Positions 44,701 to 55,100 of a DNA stretch of 64,000 bases are shown here, piece by piece. The position numbers were made by a program, and so were the translations under genes. The notes beneath the pieces are model-generated. The model ran no database searches. It was not told the DNA's origin and was given only the letters and a program-made list of their open reading frames with translations. How positions within the stretch are numbered: position 1 is the first letter of the stretch; each line of letters starts with the position of its first letter. The stretch covers positions 41,224,672 through 41,288,671 of the forward strand of contig NC_087062.1 of NCBI RefSeq assembly GCF_963678635.1, given 5' to 3'. Origin of the DNA: Symsagittifera roscoffensis (lineage: Eukaryota > Xenacoelomorpha > Acoela > Convolutidae).

Positions 44701-47700
44701 ATGCGTTTTAGATTTGAACAGAAATGACCTTGCCGATAGTCTAGACTTTGTATGAACTTGAAAACGAATCCGACCGACATGATTGATATTGGTGCATATA
44801 CAAACTTCCCACACAAAAGAGTCCGAAACATCAAAAAAAAAGGTTCTAAGAAACAGTCCCATACAAAACAGTCCACAAATCCATTTGAATTTCTTGACCT
44901 TGATCTTTTGGCGCCGACAGAATTGATATACGATTTGAAAACTCAAACATGGGCGTAATTAAAGATCAAAGAGCCAAATTTGGAACAATATTTCGGATGA
45001 CAATCAAAGGTATAGTGGGTAAAGCGTTAGTCTTAAAATCTAGAGATCAAAGGTTCGAATCCCTGGCGGCACAAAAAATTTTCCAATTTTCCGAAAAAAG
45101 TTGAAATTCGGGTAAATATGATAACAAGTATATATAAGGTACAACAAATGGCTTAACCTTAGCGAGTTGGGCGGAGGGAAAAGAAAAATCAAAACCTTGT
45201 GTGTATTCATTATTTTGTCGGTTCCAAATCGACTCCAGCTCAATTTTGAAAAATCAAGAAAAATAATTAAACTTGAAAAATTTTTTATTGCTTGGCAATG
45301 TAGATTAAATGTGAAAATTGAAAATATTTACAAAAAAGCAAATATTTAACTCAAGTTCGCCATAGCACGAAAGAAATGCAAATCCGTTTTTTCTTCGTAA
45401 ACATGCATAATATTCTGCACTTTTTCGTTGAGCACCGGTATTTTTTCTTTTCTGTAAATTGGTGCCCACTCGAGGCATTATAGAAATTAAGTTTTTGGAC
45501 GGAAGCGTCTTTTTGCAAATTTGCGATCACTTTCCATATGGGATGCGATCCAGTGAAGTATGACTGTATGCCATAATGTCAGCCCTCTACAGCATTTGTT
45601 GTTCTGGCCAAACCTGATGATGCCGCTTTCCTTTGATTCCATAATGTAGTGGGGAATAGGGCTTCCCGATTCGGGACGAGACTTTTTATGTAGTTAGATC
45701 CAAAATAAAGGCAAAGCTCGTCAACTTTCGCTATTTTTTCCTACTCTTTTAAGGTGCGATCGCAAACTATTTGAATTTCCTCCACTATTTTATCGTATGA
45801 ATTTCCTATTTCTTCTTCTTTTTCAAAAGCCAGTGCTGGTAACATTTTGAGAGCCAAAGCGAACTCGTGGTTTGTTTCGCAATCCTTTTTCAATCCGAGC
45901 TTCGCGATTTTTCTCATAAAACTTTGTGAAAGATAGAAAAAACATCCCGACAGCTTGGACACGGGAAATTTTTTCTGAAACGCTTGAATAGCGGCCTGCT
46001 CAAAATCCAGTAAAATTTTCTCAGGTCTACTATCAGGGGCTAGTAATTTTAGGGCTTCTAAGAAACGGTGGTAAATTTTTTCTGTTCTATTTGGCAGGAA
46101 CGCATATATGCAAGCGGGGGCTATTCCTGAAAGACTAACGTGTATGGATTAAAGTTGATAAAACATTTTCGGGGTGACTTTGAAAAATCCATCAGCCAAC
46201 CAAAAGTTGGATGTTTCAAGCACACGTACCATTTCAGGATCGCCGAATAAAATAATCCTCTCGTGGTCCTTTTGCCCACTGTCAAATCTTATAAAATTTT
46301 TGAAAAGTTCGGGTATTTCGAAACTTCTGGTTGCTGGGGAGACTGGTAAGACTTCTTCTAGTTGCTTTCGCGCTCGTTGTGCGGTGCGAACTAAATTTTA
46401 TTTTGGTTAAAAGGGCTAGTTGAGTGGCAATGTCGTCTGTAATGGACTGGATGGTGGTTGCGACAGACGGTTGGGGTTTTATTATCGCTTAGATTCTTGC
46501 GTTTTTTCAAAACTAGTCGAGCATCAGGTTTGCCCGTGGAAATATCGTGATTATGTTGACCCCTCGTTTCAAAAAAGTTTTCTCCATCCGTAATTGCTGT
46601 TGCGTGGCATTTATGGATTTGGTACTTCGAGCAGTTCCAGTTTGTTGTTATCTTGTTTTTGCGTCTAAGGTAATACTCGTGGCCTGATACCACTAGCATT
46701 TGTTTGTCTCTCGAAGGTAAAGTAAAATAGAATGACGCTTCAAACATTATATCTGATCTGATTGAGTGGTATAACAATGGTTAAAGAAATAGGCAGTATG
46801 ATTTTTTATAAAACTCACAAACGTCTTTAATTGCCTTCAATTTGCACCTAGTAGGTTATCTCTGTTTTAAACGCGTTAGTGAGGGATTATTTCTCTAACT
46901 AATCTAAATGCAATTATCTGAGATGCTGGAGGCATCAAGTGAATTAAGTTTAATCTTTCAGGCCTCAATTAGTAAACTTAATTGGACTACCCCTGTGCGT
47001 ATAAAAAGGACTTAGTTTGAAACAAATTATCGACATTGAAAGGGGGTTAAAGTGTTGTGGGGTTATCATGTTACGGGGTTATAATATAGCGGGTGTAAAC
47101 ACAGGGGGGTTAAATATCGTAGGGTTAAAGAGTGGGACACCACAAAAAACAGAAGCAAAGATAGTTTATATACTCATTCCCCTACCTCTCCCCCCAAAAA
47201 ACTCGAAAAAATTACAGAAGAAATTGAAGTGAATTAGGTGATTGGAAAACGAATGAAACAGCAAATATAAAATTTTTTCAAAAACTTTAATTTAAATATC
47301 AATACGTTTATGAAAAACAAGCGTAGCGTAGTACCTTATTATGATGTCCACTACTTTTCCATAGTTTTGGCGAAACCTTCTCTGTTAAACATTCCGGCGT
47401 AAATTTGCTAATAAGGGTTCAACCGAAAGAAAAGAACAGAGGGATCTTCCTTGCCCCTTTTTTCTACCTTTGCGATAAGCAAGGTATTGCCATCGGGTTT
47501 TAGACTTTTCCCGTAAATAACTAGGTAGAGAATGTTCAAAAGTAAAGGAATGGTAAATTTCAGACATGCTCAGTTTGTTTTCAAATATTTTTCTTGAAAA
47601 ATTTGATTTTTTTTCGGGATCGTGCTTTTTGGCCGAGTTTTTTTCCGGTTGGTTTCCCGTTTTTGACAATGAAACTTATTTTATTTGGTACTGTTTTTTT

Positions 47701-49871
47701 GGATTTTTTGTTAAGCATGGATTTTATTTTAAACTTGTCATTTTTCCCTGTCTGATTTTTAATAATTTTACTTTTTAATGACATGTGGAACTAAAATTGC
47801 GTCGTTTCGAGATCAAAAGTTCCTTTTCGGCAAATTGAGTTATTAACACACTTGCAACAGCTAGTGTAACAAAAGACTTTTTCAAGTAAACAAATTTGTT
47901 CAAGTAAACAAATTTTTTCTTACACGTTCTTGTTTTTCAAATTGCTTTTTGATTGAAACTTTGCAACATTCAGGTTCCTTCCCAATTGGCCTAGAGTTAA
48001 CGCTGTTGCATTGTACCCTAAGGTCTGGGTTTCGACTCTCGGCCGGACCTTGTTTTGTTCTCAGTATATATGCAATTTAAAAAAAAATCGGTATAAGTTG
48101 AATTGTTGAACTTCAGTTATTGTGCTGAAATTTTGACGGTTTAGTTGCCACATCACAAATCTTGTTTGTACTGTAACCAACTTTCAATGCAAGTGCAAGT
48201 GTTGTTCTTTGTAAATTCTGGTAGGTGGACTTGAAACTTTTTAAATTTTTTTTCTAAATCAATTTGTTTTTCGGCTCAACAGGTGTCTGCTCAAAGATTA
48301 TCGGCTTAGTTGCCACATCACTGATTTTTCTGTGCTGTAGGCAACTTCTCTGGTGGTTGAAAGTGCAAGTGTTGTTCTTTCTGGTCTCAAGTGTGGGACT
48401 TAAACTGAAAACGAAATGAAATCAAATTTTTTTCTTCTCAACTTCTGTCTGCTCAAAGATTGACGGCTTTATTTCATCTTCGTAAGTTTTGTTCAGTTGC
48501 TAATTCAGTTTAGTCATGATAGCCTATAACTAATTTCTCTCGAGACATACGAAAATTTAATTTTTTGTAGAACTGGTTTTTTTCAACGTTTTCCATTTTT
48601 CGACTGAAGCTTTTTTATGCTTGTATGTTATCGCAAGTGGTGCGAAGCTCCGCTTCGCCTCTATATCTAAGCTTTTTTTCTGTAGAAAAAGCTAGCCTAG
48701 CTTTAGGAAAAGTTCCCTTTTTCTCCGTGTTACGAGAATTTGTTTTCTCACGGTTCATTCTGCCAGATCTGAGATTAACGTTGCAAACGGACGAACAAAT
48801 TATTTTCCGTACATAAAACGGTACTCCTAATTTTGGTAGAGAAATCAGTATAAAGCAAGCAAAATTCCATCTTCCGGCCGTTTTAGCTAAATTTTTTGCA
48901 CCCTGGTGAAAATAACTCTGCCAAATCTGAGGAGAAGGGTTCATGAACACAACAATTTGAAGACAACTGAAGTCAAGTTACTGAAAATGGATGAAATGAC
49001 TTTCAGAAAGGAAAACTTGAAAAACGGAAACACTGTTTTAGAAACGCAACTAAACAATAGAAAATTGATCTTGGATTTGTTACCGTAATCCACACGTTTT
49101 AGTTTACAGGTTCAAACGAAAGAAAAGTTATGGATTTTTGATGAGTCAAATTGTAGATTTTTCACCGTTTTTAGGAAACTTTTACTTTTTTCTTAAAAAT
49201 GACGTAAATGTCTCAATCTCTCGTGGTTTTATAGTCCGGTGCATATAATTTTTTTTCTTTTCTCTGAAAGGTGAAAAATGAAATCAAGTTTTACGGCTTA
49301 GCTTGAGTGATATGCCCACTATTATAAGCCTGCTCGCTCGCTCTTTTTCTTCGCTCGAAATAACGGGCTGTAATATAATGGGTTTAATATGATATATCAC
49401 CCGATGCATTCCGATGAATATTTGTGGCACCTGATTTTGCTTGAAAAATGTTTAAAAATAAATAACCACATCCGAAGACAAAGGTACCTCCGCTTTCAGT
49501 GGTCGGATAAAAAGATAAATATCAGTACTGTGCTTATAGTAGCTCTAACGAAAGGGTAGGCATGTTGCAGATGATGTGCCCTTTAAGAAAGTATTGTTGA
49601 ATTCTAAGAAATCAATTTGGAGGAATTATGTTGTCTTCTGTTTGTGTTACAGGATCCTCTGGCAGATAGTCTTGAGGAATTGAAGCGCACCATGGCCAAT
49701 ATGTCCGCCGGAGCACACGAGACTATTCCCGTTCCTGCACCACAGCCTCAAGAAAGGTTAGAGGACATTAAGTTCACGTCCAATACTTCGACAGCAAGCC
49801 AGGAGCATCCACTTTTGATCAATCTTTTAGTGTCTCGAGGCTCGCTGTTGTCCTGGTTGAGTGCGAGGAAG
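41173..49871 (+). CDS. RIC-3-like Cys-loop receptor chaperone (at least three coding exons; 3' end uncertain)
   Basis: Whole-gene entry. Exon A 41173-41759 (ATG 41183), exon B 42103 to about 42269, exon C 49653 to about 49871. It encodes an N-terminal membrane segment, a long Gly/Pro/Met-rich linker, a second membrane segment and an acidic/basic coiled coil. That is the layout of RIC-3 (resistance to inhibitors of cholinesterase 3), an endoplasmic-reticulum chaperone that helps nicotinic and some other Cys-loop receptors fold and assemble. The second membrane segment (LPIYSVGIVLYVLYVFYKFY) is the most diagnostic part. The neighbour upstream on the same strand is a Cys-loop receptor subunit. 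A MULE transposon and two composite elements fill the last intron. Further 3' exons may lie beyond or be missed. Confidence 0.75.
41760..42102 (+). other. RIC-3-like intron 1
   Basis: 343 bp, GT...AG, AT-rich, with a pyrimidine-rich tract (TTTTCCTCTCTTTACAG) before exon B. Nothing else seen. Confidence 0.7.
42103..42269 (+). CDS. RIC-3-like exon B: coiled coil
   Basis: Acceptor TCTTTACAG|GG matches the phase 1 left by exon A. The frame reads a Ser/Gly-rich lead, then NQLVQLELRLKEAEEAMERA and MEKMGLDIKQLKQ, a heptad-like Leu/Met/Ala pattern similar to the RIC-3 coiled coil (L-x-x-x-E-x-A-M-E-R). The donor is uncertain: TTG|GTCTCG at 42269 keeps phase 0, which the next exon needs, but the last nine or so residues before it (after GYK) look less coding-like. 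Reading on reaches a stop shortly after, so splicing must occur here or the gene ends. Confidence 0.75.
42325..44262. repeat. 1.9-kb direct repeat, copy 1
   Basis: About 1,920 bp matching 44280-46166 in direct orientation, with offsets of 1,908-1,946 bp because of small indels. It starts at TACCTACTTGGCCCAGTTTG and ends inside the transposase at the codons for the K-M-F-Y-Q-L stretch. A tRNA-like stretch with a B-box-like (A/G)TTCGAATCCC word is carried at 43097-43165 and again at 45006-45074. Confidence 0.85.
43833..44258 (-). pseudogene. MULE catalytic-domain fragment in the duplicated copy
   Basis: 141 codons open: M-F-Y-Q-L-Y-S-I-H-V at the start (the segment following the D-G-x-F-K motif in MULE proteins), then RPEKILLDFEQAAIQAF with the second catalytic Asp (L-L-D-F-E), a G-C-F-F-Y-L-S-Q stretch, and MLPALAFEKEEE. 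Frame intact but without the N-terminal half, hence a nonfunctional duplicate. Confidence 0.7.
44280..46166. repeat. 1.9-kb direct repeat, copy 2
   Basis: Partner of 42325-44262. It joins directly to the upstream part of the transposase (FLYWCH half), so this is the original position; the other copy lacks the N-terminal half and is the duplicate. Sequence identity is high by eye, so the event is fairly recent. Confidence 0.85.
45741..46777 (-). pseudogene. MULE transposase with FLYWCH zinc finger, interrupted
   Basis: 46391-46777 encodes a FLYWCH-type finger: F-Y-F..., Y-Y-L-R-R, W-N-C, C-H-A and the final H-N-H in order. In another frame 46170-46400 encodes the linker and catalytic start, ending in NFWLADGFFKVTPKMFYQL, with the first catalytic Asp in D-G-x-F-K. 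A TAA (46149-46151 on the plus strand, TTA) follows M-F-Y-Q-L where the duplicated copy has Tyr. Downstream, the catalytic and MLPALAFEKEEE parts are open at 45741-45962. There is at least one frame change and one stop, so this transposase is dead. Confidence 0.7.
47468..48665 (+). mobile_element. Composite nonautonomous element with tRNA-like module (copy at 47.5 kb)
   Basis: Starts with TTTGCGATAAGCAAGG and TAGACTTTTCCCGTAAATA. A tRNA-like stretch lies at 47981-48050 (GGCCTAGAGTTAACGCTGTT, then GGGTTTCGACTCTCGG). Twofold 'gctcaa(c/g)...gattatcggctta' sub-repeats follow at 48.27-48.47 kb. It ends with TATCGCAAGTGGTGCGAAGC, then TCCGCTTCGCC. The start (TTGCGATA) and end (TATCGCAA) are inverted complements, and a 7-bp-arm hairpin GCGAAGCTCCGCTTCGC sits just before the end. 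No coding capacity. About 1.2 kb. Confidence 0.55.
49386..49510 (+). repeat. Fragment of the 8.2-9.3-kb repeat
   Basis: 'aatatgatatatcacccgatgc', 'tatttgtggcacctgattttgc', 'ggtacctccgctttcagtgg' match the end and junction of the repeat units at 8.7-9.3 kb. Confidence 0.55.
49653..49871 (+). CDS. RIC-3-like exon C (provisional)
   Basis: Acceptor TTTGTGTTACAG|GATCC. The frame in phase 0 reads DPLADSLEELKRTMANMSAG, a second short coiled-coil-like stretch, then a Pro/Gln/Glu-rich tail. G+C content is exon-like. Two donors are possible: GAAAG|GTTAGA after 49756 (phase 2) or GGAAG|GTTTTG after 49871 (phase 0). The frame otherwise runs to a TAG at 49920-49922 inside a repeat start (TACACTCGCGAG). 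It could be the last coding exon or an internal one. Membership in the RIC-3-like gene is inferred from position, phase and coiled-coil character. Confidence 0.5.
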
Positions 49872-49887
49872 GTTTTGACAGTCTTGA

Positions 49888-50160
49888 TTACACTCGCGAG
49901 CTTGCGAAGCGTAGTGTATTAGGACGAGTTTTTCTTTTCTCTAACCTAACTCGCAAATAAAAGTGTTCATTTGAAGTTTTCACTTATTTAGTGGCACTTT
50001 TGCTATAATCACAATCTGTAGCATTGGAAATTTCATAGCATCTGTTCTCTTCTTTATTTGTGGCTAGTTTTTGTGAGCTATTAAACTTCCGTGGCTGAGT
50101 GCGTAAGACTCATAATCTCTAGATCGCTGATGAATCCGAGACGTCGCCGAATTTTCATTC
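49888..50160 (+). repeat. Second composite family with tRNA-like module, relative of 32.69-32.94 kb
   Basis: 'acctaactcgcaaataaaag', 'gtagcattggaaatt(g/t)catagcat' and '(c/t)ttccgtggctgagtg' occur here and at 32695-32935 in the same order. The tRNA-like part (about 50083-50150) is more decayed here. Confidence 0.6.
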
Positions 50161-50270
50161 TAAGCTTTTAATTCTGAACAATCTTTGACGAATGATTCAG
50201 TTATGACGTGAAAATAACCTATTTTCAAACGATTGTTGTAAACGACAGATGATGAATATCCAGGATATGA

Positions 50271-51490
50271 TTACGCTTGCGATTAGCTAGCGTTATCAAA
50301 TCGGAATATAGACTTTTTTTTGGGTTAACTACTTGTTTAACAGAATCACTTGGTATCTTGGTTTATAATGAAGTCAAGTTTCTAAACGTCTCCGGCACAA
50401 TTAGTCTGGAGGTAACGAATACGTCTGCGACAGGAAAGGTATCGGGTTATTATTTGTCTGTTTGTTCTGTCGGCGTAATTGCCACATTTTTGAATTTTTA
50501 TTACTGCATGCAGTTTTCATTGTAGTTGGTTTTATGCTTTCATTTACTACTGCAATTTTTAATTTGACTTCGTATATATATTTTTCGCTCAAAACATTTT
50601 TGGCCTATATGATTACGGCTTATATTTTATCGGCATAATAACCTAATTTTGGGTCGTTCTAGAGAACAATAGTTTTCATGTTCTCTTTCGGATCGCACAA
50701 AACGTTGAAAATTTAAGAATACAATTAATAGTTCAAAGTTTTTCATGACAACAACTTTATTTTCGCGCTAAGTTTTTTCCGCTTTCTTTGGACTTAGTGG
50801 CTCTCCTTTCTTTTCCTGTCTGCTATCTTACAGTCTGTTTTTGTGGTATCGCTTCGCCTCTGAGTCTTTAATATTAACCCTTACTTTTGTCAGGTTTCTT
50901 CTTACTAAGACTAGAGTTAGCACCGCCGTGTTTGCATCCTAAAGTCTGTGGTTCGCGTCTAGGTCGGGCCTTTTTTCGTTTTGCATGCAATTAGAAAAAA
51001 AATCGGTTAAAATTGGATTGTCGGTTTTAGTTTGTCTGCATGAAGTTTTGTAATCACGGTTTTTACTTGTGCTGCGAGCAACTTTCTTTGAAAGTTTTGT
51101 TCATTTTAGTATCAGAGGAGAACTTGAAAGCTATAATTTTGTTTTCATGAAATCATTGTTTTCGGCTCAATTTGTGTCTATGTAAAGATTATCGGCTTAG
51201 TTGCTACATTGCAGATATTCTTGTGCTGTTAGCAACTTTCATTTGTGTTGTTAGCAAGTGTTGTTAATTGTGGATTTAGGTGGGACTCAAACCGTAAAGA
51301 TTTTTTATCATACTTTTTTTCGTATCAACTTGTCCGCATCTAAGGTTTTCGACATTGTTGACTCGTTTTAAGTTTTGTTCCGTTGATAATTTAATATTCA
51401 AGTTTCTGGGTTTTTTTTCATAACTTTTTTACGACATATTTATTCTCTGTGTTTTTGTTTGTATCGCAAGTAGTAGATGTTGGAGCTGAA
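50271..51490 (+). mobile_element. Composite nonautonomous element with tRNA-like module (copy at 50.3 kb)
   Basis: Starts ACGCTTGCGATTAGCTAGCG followed by TAGACTTTTTTT. The tRNA-like stretch is at 50905-50970 (CTAGAGTTAGCACCGCCGTG, then TGTGGTTCGCGTCTAGGTCGG). The 'tgtctatgtaaagattatcggctta' sub-repeat is at 51.17 kb, and it ends GTATCGCAAGTAGTAG. Same order and length (about 1.2 kb) as the 47468-48665 copy, more diverged. Confidence 0.55.
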
Positions 51491-51492
51491 GT

Positions 51493-51510
51493 GGGGGGGG
51501 GGGGGGGGGT
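51493..51510 (+). repeat. Homopolymer G run
   Basis: About 18 G residues. Similar runs occur near 344-358, 2922-2939, 4786-4800 and 5417-5426 (G) and 6353-6375, 19293-19307 and 19664-19673 (C), often at the edges of repeat copies. Their exact lengths should not be trusted. Confidence 0.85.
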
Positions 51511-51530
51511 TATGGAGGAGGAAGACCCCC

Positions 51531-51620
51531 ATGTATTAAGATAGGGAATAGAGCATCCGGTCTTCCAGCTATGTATTAAGATTGGGTATAGAGTCTATAA
51601 TGTATTAAGATAGGGAATAC
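51531..51620 (+). repeat. Three copies of ATGTATTAAGATAGGGAATA at the left edge of Fossil B
   Basis: Exact at 51531-51550, with two differences at 51571-51590, and exact or nearly so at 51599-51619. The same word recurs once in each 1,139-bp unit on the right side (59009, 60148, 61287, 62426), in the same orientation. Confidence 0.85.
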
Positions 51621-52145
51621 CGATGGTAAGGTTTTATGGTTTGTGTGATGGTAAGATAATGGTAAGAAAAACGTAATTTTTTTGGTTTTTGTGCGAAAAT
51701 GTCTAATTTTTTTACAAAAATCTGGGCGCGCGTTACCTAATTGGGAACAATTAATTGTTAATTACGTGTAGATTGTAGAAATAAGATTATGTATTTAGTT
51801 TTTTTGGTGCATGGTGAGTCAATGGTAAGAGTTTTTGTGCAAAAACTTGGAATTTTTATCAAAAAATTTTTCTTCGAAAAAATTCAAAACACGATAAGAT
51901 TTTGTTTAATTTGATCTAATAAAAATTTATTAGATACTTTTACTTTCTACCTATCTGAATCTATTCTGAACCTACAGAGACATCGAAAAAAAATCGAATT
52001 TTTTGAGAGAAAAAAAGTTTAAATTACAAAGAAAGTATATAAATCACTGCATCGTATAGTAAACTTACTGCCATAATTTACATTTTATTATCATGAAACC
52101 ATAATAATACGACATCTTATATAATTTAATACATCAGAACAGTTC

Positions 52146-55100
52146 TTATAAGTCCAATGGTTTTGTATGAATTCCATCATCTTGCACTTGTCTTTTAGGA
52201 TAAAAATAACTTAGTCCTTTCTTTGTCTGTTCATATGTAGCAACCATATGATTTATAGTTCTGAATCCTCTATTAGTAGATGTTAAGTTGATAACTTCAT
52301 CGAGTACTCTCCTATACTTTGCTAAAGGTCCATCTCCAGAGTCGTCTAGAACCCGCTTATTCAATCCTTTGCTGCTAAATTTGAATTTGTCTGACTTGTT
52401 GTCATAGCAGCAATATGTCTTACTACATAAACAGAGCATTTCTGTGCACCTAAATTCTTCTTTGAAAAGTACCGGCTCCCGCTTATCATGTTTTTTATGG
52501 ATACTACAACACGTTCGAGGAAAGAAATTAGATTTTGCATCCGCCTTGAAGGAATCTCTGCAATCACTCTCCCTCATTTTTTCCCAAGCAGCTCTCTTAT
52601 CTGGTTGGATGCAATCGTACAAATTTTCTTCTGCAAGTGCCAAGTAAAGTGAGTCTGTGTCCATCTCCAACTCTTCAAATTTATTCACATCACAGAACTT
52701 GTCAAAGAAGTTGTAGTAGAGTTCCAACATTCTCAGCTTTGCATACTGAAGTATGAAAAAACCAACAATGATGGGTTCTCTGTGCTCAATGGTTGACTTC
52801 AATAACTCCACCTCATATAAGTTCTTCTCAACTGTGTTAAGTCTCTTAAACAGTGGTTCATTGATTGCCTTATGAGTTTTTTCATCGTTGAGATATTTTG
52901 TGATTGTATGTCTCGATCTATCCATGATCTGATATCCATAGGAGGAATTGGCCAAGAGCTTCATTGTTTCTGCTACAACTCATGATAGAGGGTTTTCATC
53001 TTCTTCTCTTCTAGCATCAACCACTGACTGAACGAAATTATTAAAGCATTTCCGAGGAGAATATTCAACAAAACGATAAATTTTGATGCATTGCAAGCCA
53101 AGTTCCAATTACAAGTTGAAGAGAGGAGTTATAACTGTTCCATTTTCTAGCTTGAAGCTAGATATAAGCCTTCTCTGTGGATGTTTCAACATTTCATTTT
53201 CAATAGCATAATTTTTCATATAGTCACCAATATCGTTTCTCCCAACCTCAGTGTTTTTGAAAATTGGAGGAAAATTCGCAAATTTCGATTTCAGTTCATC
53301 TGGAACAACTAAGTCACACTGAACGTAACCAAAAAGATATCCATCTTTTATCTTTGCTAGAAGAGAGTCTGTAGAAAGGGGTCTTTTGTAGGGAAAGTGG
53401 GTTCGAACATGATTTTTGATCTTGTCATTGGTTTTGAATTTTTGCCACCACTCACACTCCCACATTTCTTCAACTTTGTATCCTTTCTCTTGAATGTATT
53501 CTCATCTTATCCATCTCTCTCTTCTTATTTCCTCGCTCGATATCCTGTTCTGTTAAGGAGGGACGAGTTTCTTGACAAGAACAAAAGTGATAGTAGCATC
53601 CCATTGCCTCGAATACTGTTTTACAGTGATCACAATAACCGTCCACATTAAAACAGTCAATTTTCTTCTGTTTTCCAGATGTAAAAAAGCTCTCAATTTT
53701 ACATTCTGGTCTTGATTCTTGATAGAAAGACATGACCATATTCTCAAAGTTGCGAGTTCGATTATGTCTAGCCTTGAATTTCTGCATATCAGTGTCAAAC
53801 TCCCATCTCGTATACAGTCCTGTTGGCATATCTTGACACATTGAGAAAGAGTAAAGCTGGCTTGCATCAATTCCAACGACTGATTTACAAATATTTGATA
53901 AATTTCTGATGTATGTTTCATCAACTACAGCTTTTCGAGTGAACACAATCGAAGGCCCACCGGTCATGTCTTCTCGTATTTTTTCACACAAATCTTTATC
54001 ACTTTCGCAAAATGGATAAAACTTGTAATTTGTAGATTTGTGTAGATATATGTTTGCTAGATTTGGAACTGTACATGAAAGTTTCAACATATCTATCCCT
54101 TTGTTATGATAAAACTGAATCATTTTTTGCATTGCTTCCAGGGTTGGAACTACATCTTTGTTGTTGTACCACTGCAAAAAGTCTTTGAACACAGTCATTC
54201 CGTTTTTCTGCCAAGTTTGTTGTAAGTAACTGTAATTATCTAGACCAGATGGGGGTACAGTCTTGATTTGAAGCTTTTTCAGTGCTTGCTGTTCAACAAG
54301 TCCAATCTTCCTCAGTTTTTCATAATCAGTAAAGTCTTTGTCTAGAGGATTGTTGTTTCTAAGTTTACTGAAAAATGCTTCATATGGGGGCAGTCCTGGA
54401 AAATCAAGTTTGTCAGGGTTGTCAAACCACTCATAAGGAAAGAATCCTTTTGTTTCACTAGCTTTATAAGCTTTGAGAAATGAGTCCAGAGTTGTTGCTC
54501 CACCCAGAAATTTCATAATGTCAAGAAATTGTACATCTCCAAACTTGAAAGATATAAAATCCTTTGCTTTTTTGATAACGGATGTTTCTTGCTCTTTATC
54601 GCGAATCAAATAAGGGATTAAGTAGAACTTGATCAAATTTAAGTCATATCTGCCACTGTTAAATCCAAAAACAGGTAAAGTATTTACATAACGCTCCGGG
54701 TGTTGTTTCAAATCAATGAGTTGATTTTTCTGAATTCGCAAGAATTGTGTTGACATATCTGCTTCTTCCGAATCTTCAATGCATTCGTCTTCATACTCGA
54801 ACTTATTACTTGAATAATTTTTACCACGTTCGTTCAGCTGATCAAAGATCTTCTTCAATCTTTCATTGACAGCTACTTCAATATCTTGAAATTTTTTTCT
54901 CATTTCTAGCTTACTTTGTTCAGCCAACAGCTCGAGGTTGGATACAAAATCAATTATCAAGTTCTGTGGATCCTTGTTGTACAAAAAGATGGGTTCATCA
55001 ATCAGATTCGATGATATAGAGACTGAAATTGGAACGTGTTTCCCAATCCAGGTAGTAGTTTGCGTCTCTTTTAGTTCCTCTGTAGGAACACAAATCGACT

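Larger units (their letters stand above)
42600..47150 (-). mobile_element. FLYWCH/MULE (Mutator-like) DNA transposon with an internal duplication
   Basis: The transposase lies on the minus strand. Both ends carry clusters of TTAACCCC/GGGGTTA-type words with matching order: about 42615-42690 reads ...TTTTGTAAACCCC...TTAACCCCCTC...ATAACCCC...; the reverse complement of about 47035-47145 reads TTTAACCCT...TTTAACCCCCC...GTTTACACCC...ATAACCCC. These look like degenerate inverted terminal regions. An extra set at 44525-44600 belongs to the internal duplication. The exact ends and target duplication could not be fixed. Inactive, because the coding frame is interrupted and its 3' half duplicated. Confidence 0.6.
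42270..49652 (+). other. RIC-3-like intron 2 (7.4 kb, transposon-filled)
   Basis: Holds the FLYWCH/MULE element (42.6-47.15 kb) and a composite nonautonomous element (47468-48665), plus a fragment of the 8.2-9.3-kb repeat at 49386-49510. 48.67-49.38 kb shows nothing I can name. An open frame at 48906-49088 with a heptad-like look is too short to support. Confidence 0.55.

Noticed and set aside
42844-44958. Paired plus-strand frames at 42844 and 44752 with a repeated N-P-T-D-M-I-D-I-G stretch
   Set aside because: Their similarity reflects the 1.9-kb DNA duplication. The frames differ by indels between copies and match no known family.
46174-46410. 78-codon plus-strand open frame
   Set aside because: Antisense of the MULE transposase linker and catalytic start, which carries the recognisable D-G-x-F-K motif.
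48906-49088. 60-codon frame with heptad-like Leu/Lys pattern as a missed RIC-3 exon
   Set aside because: No supported acceptor/donor pair with matching phase, and it ends at a stop; retained only as a weak possibility.
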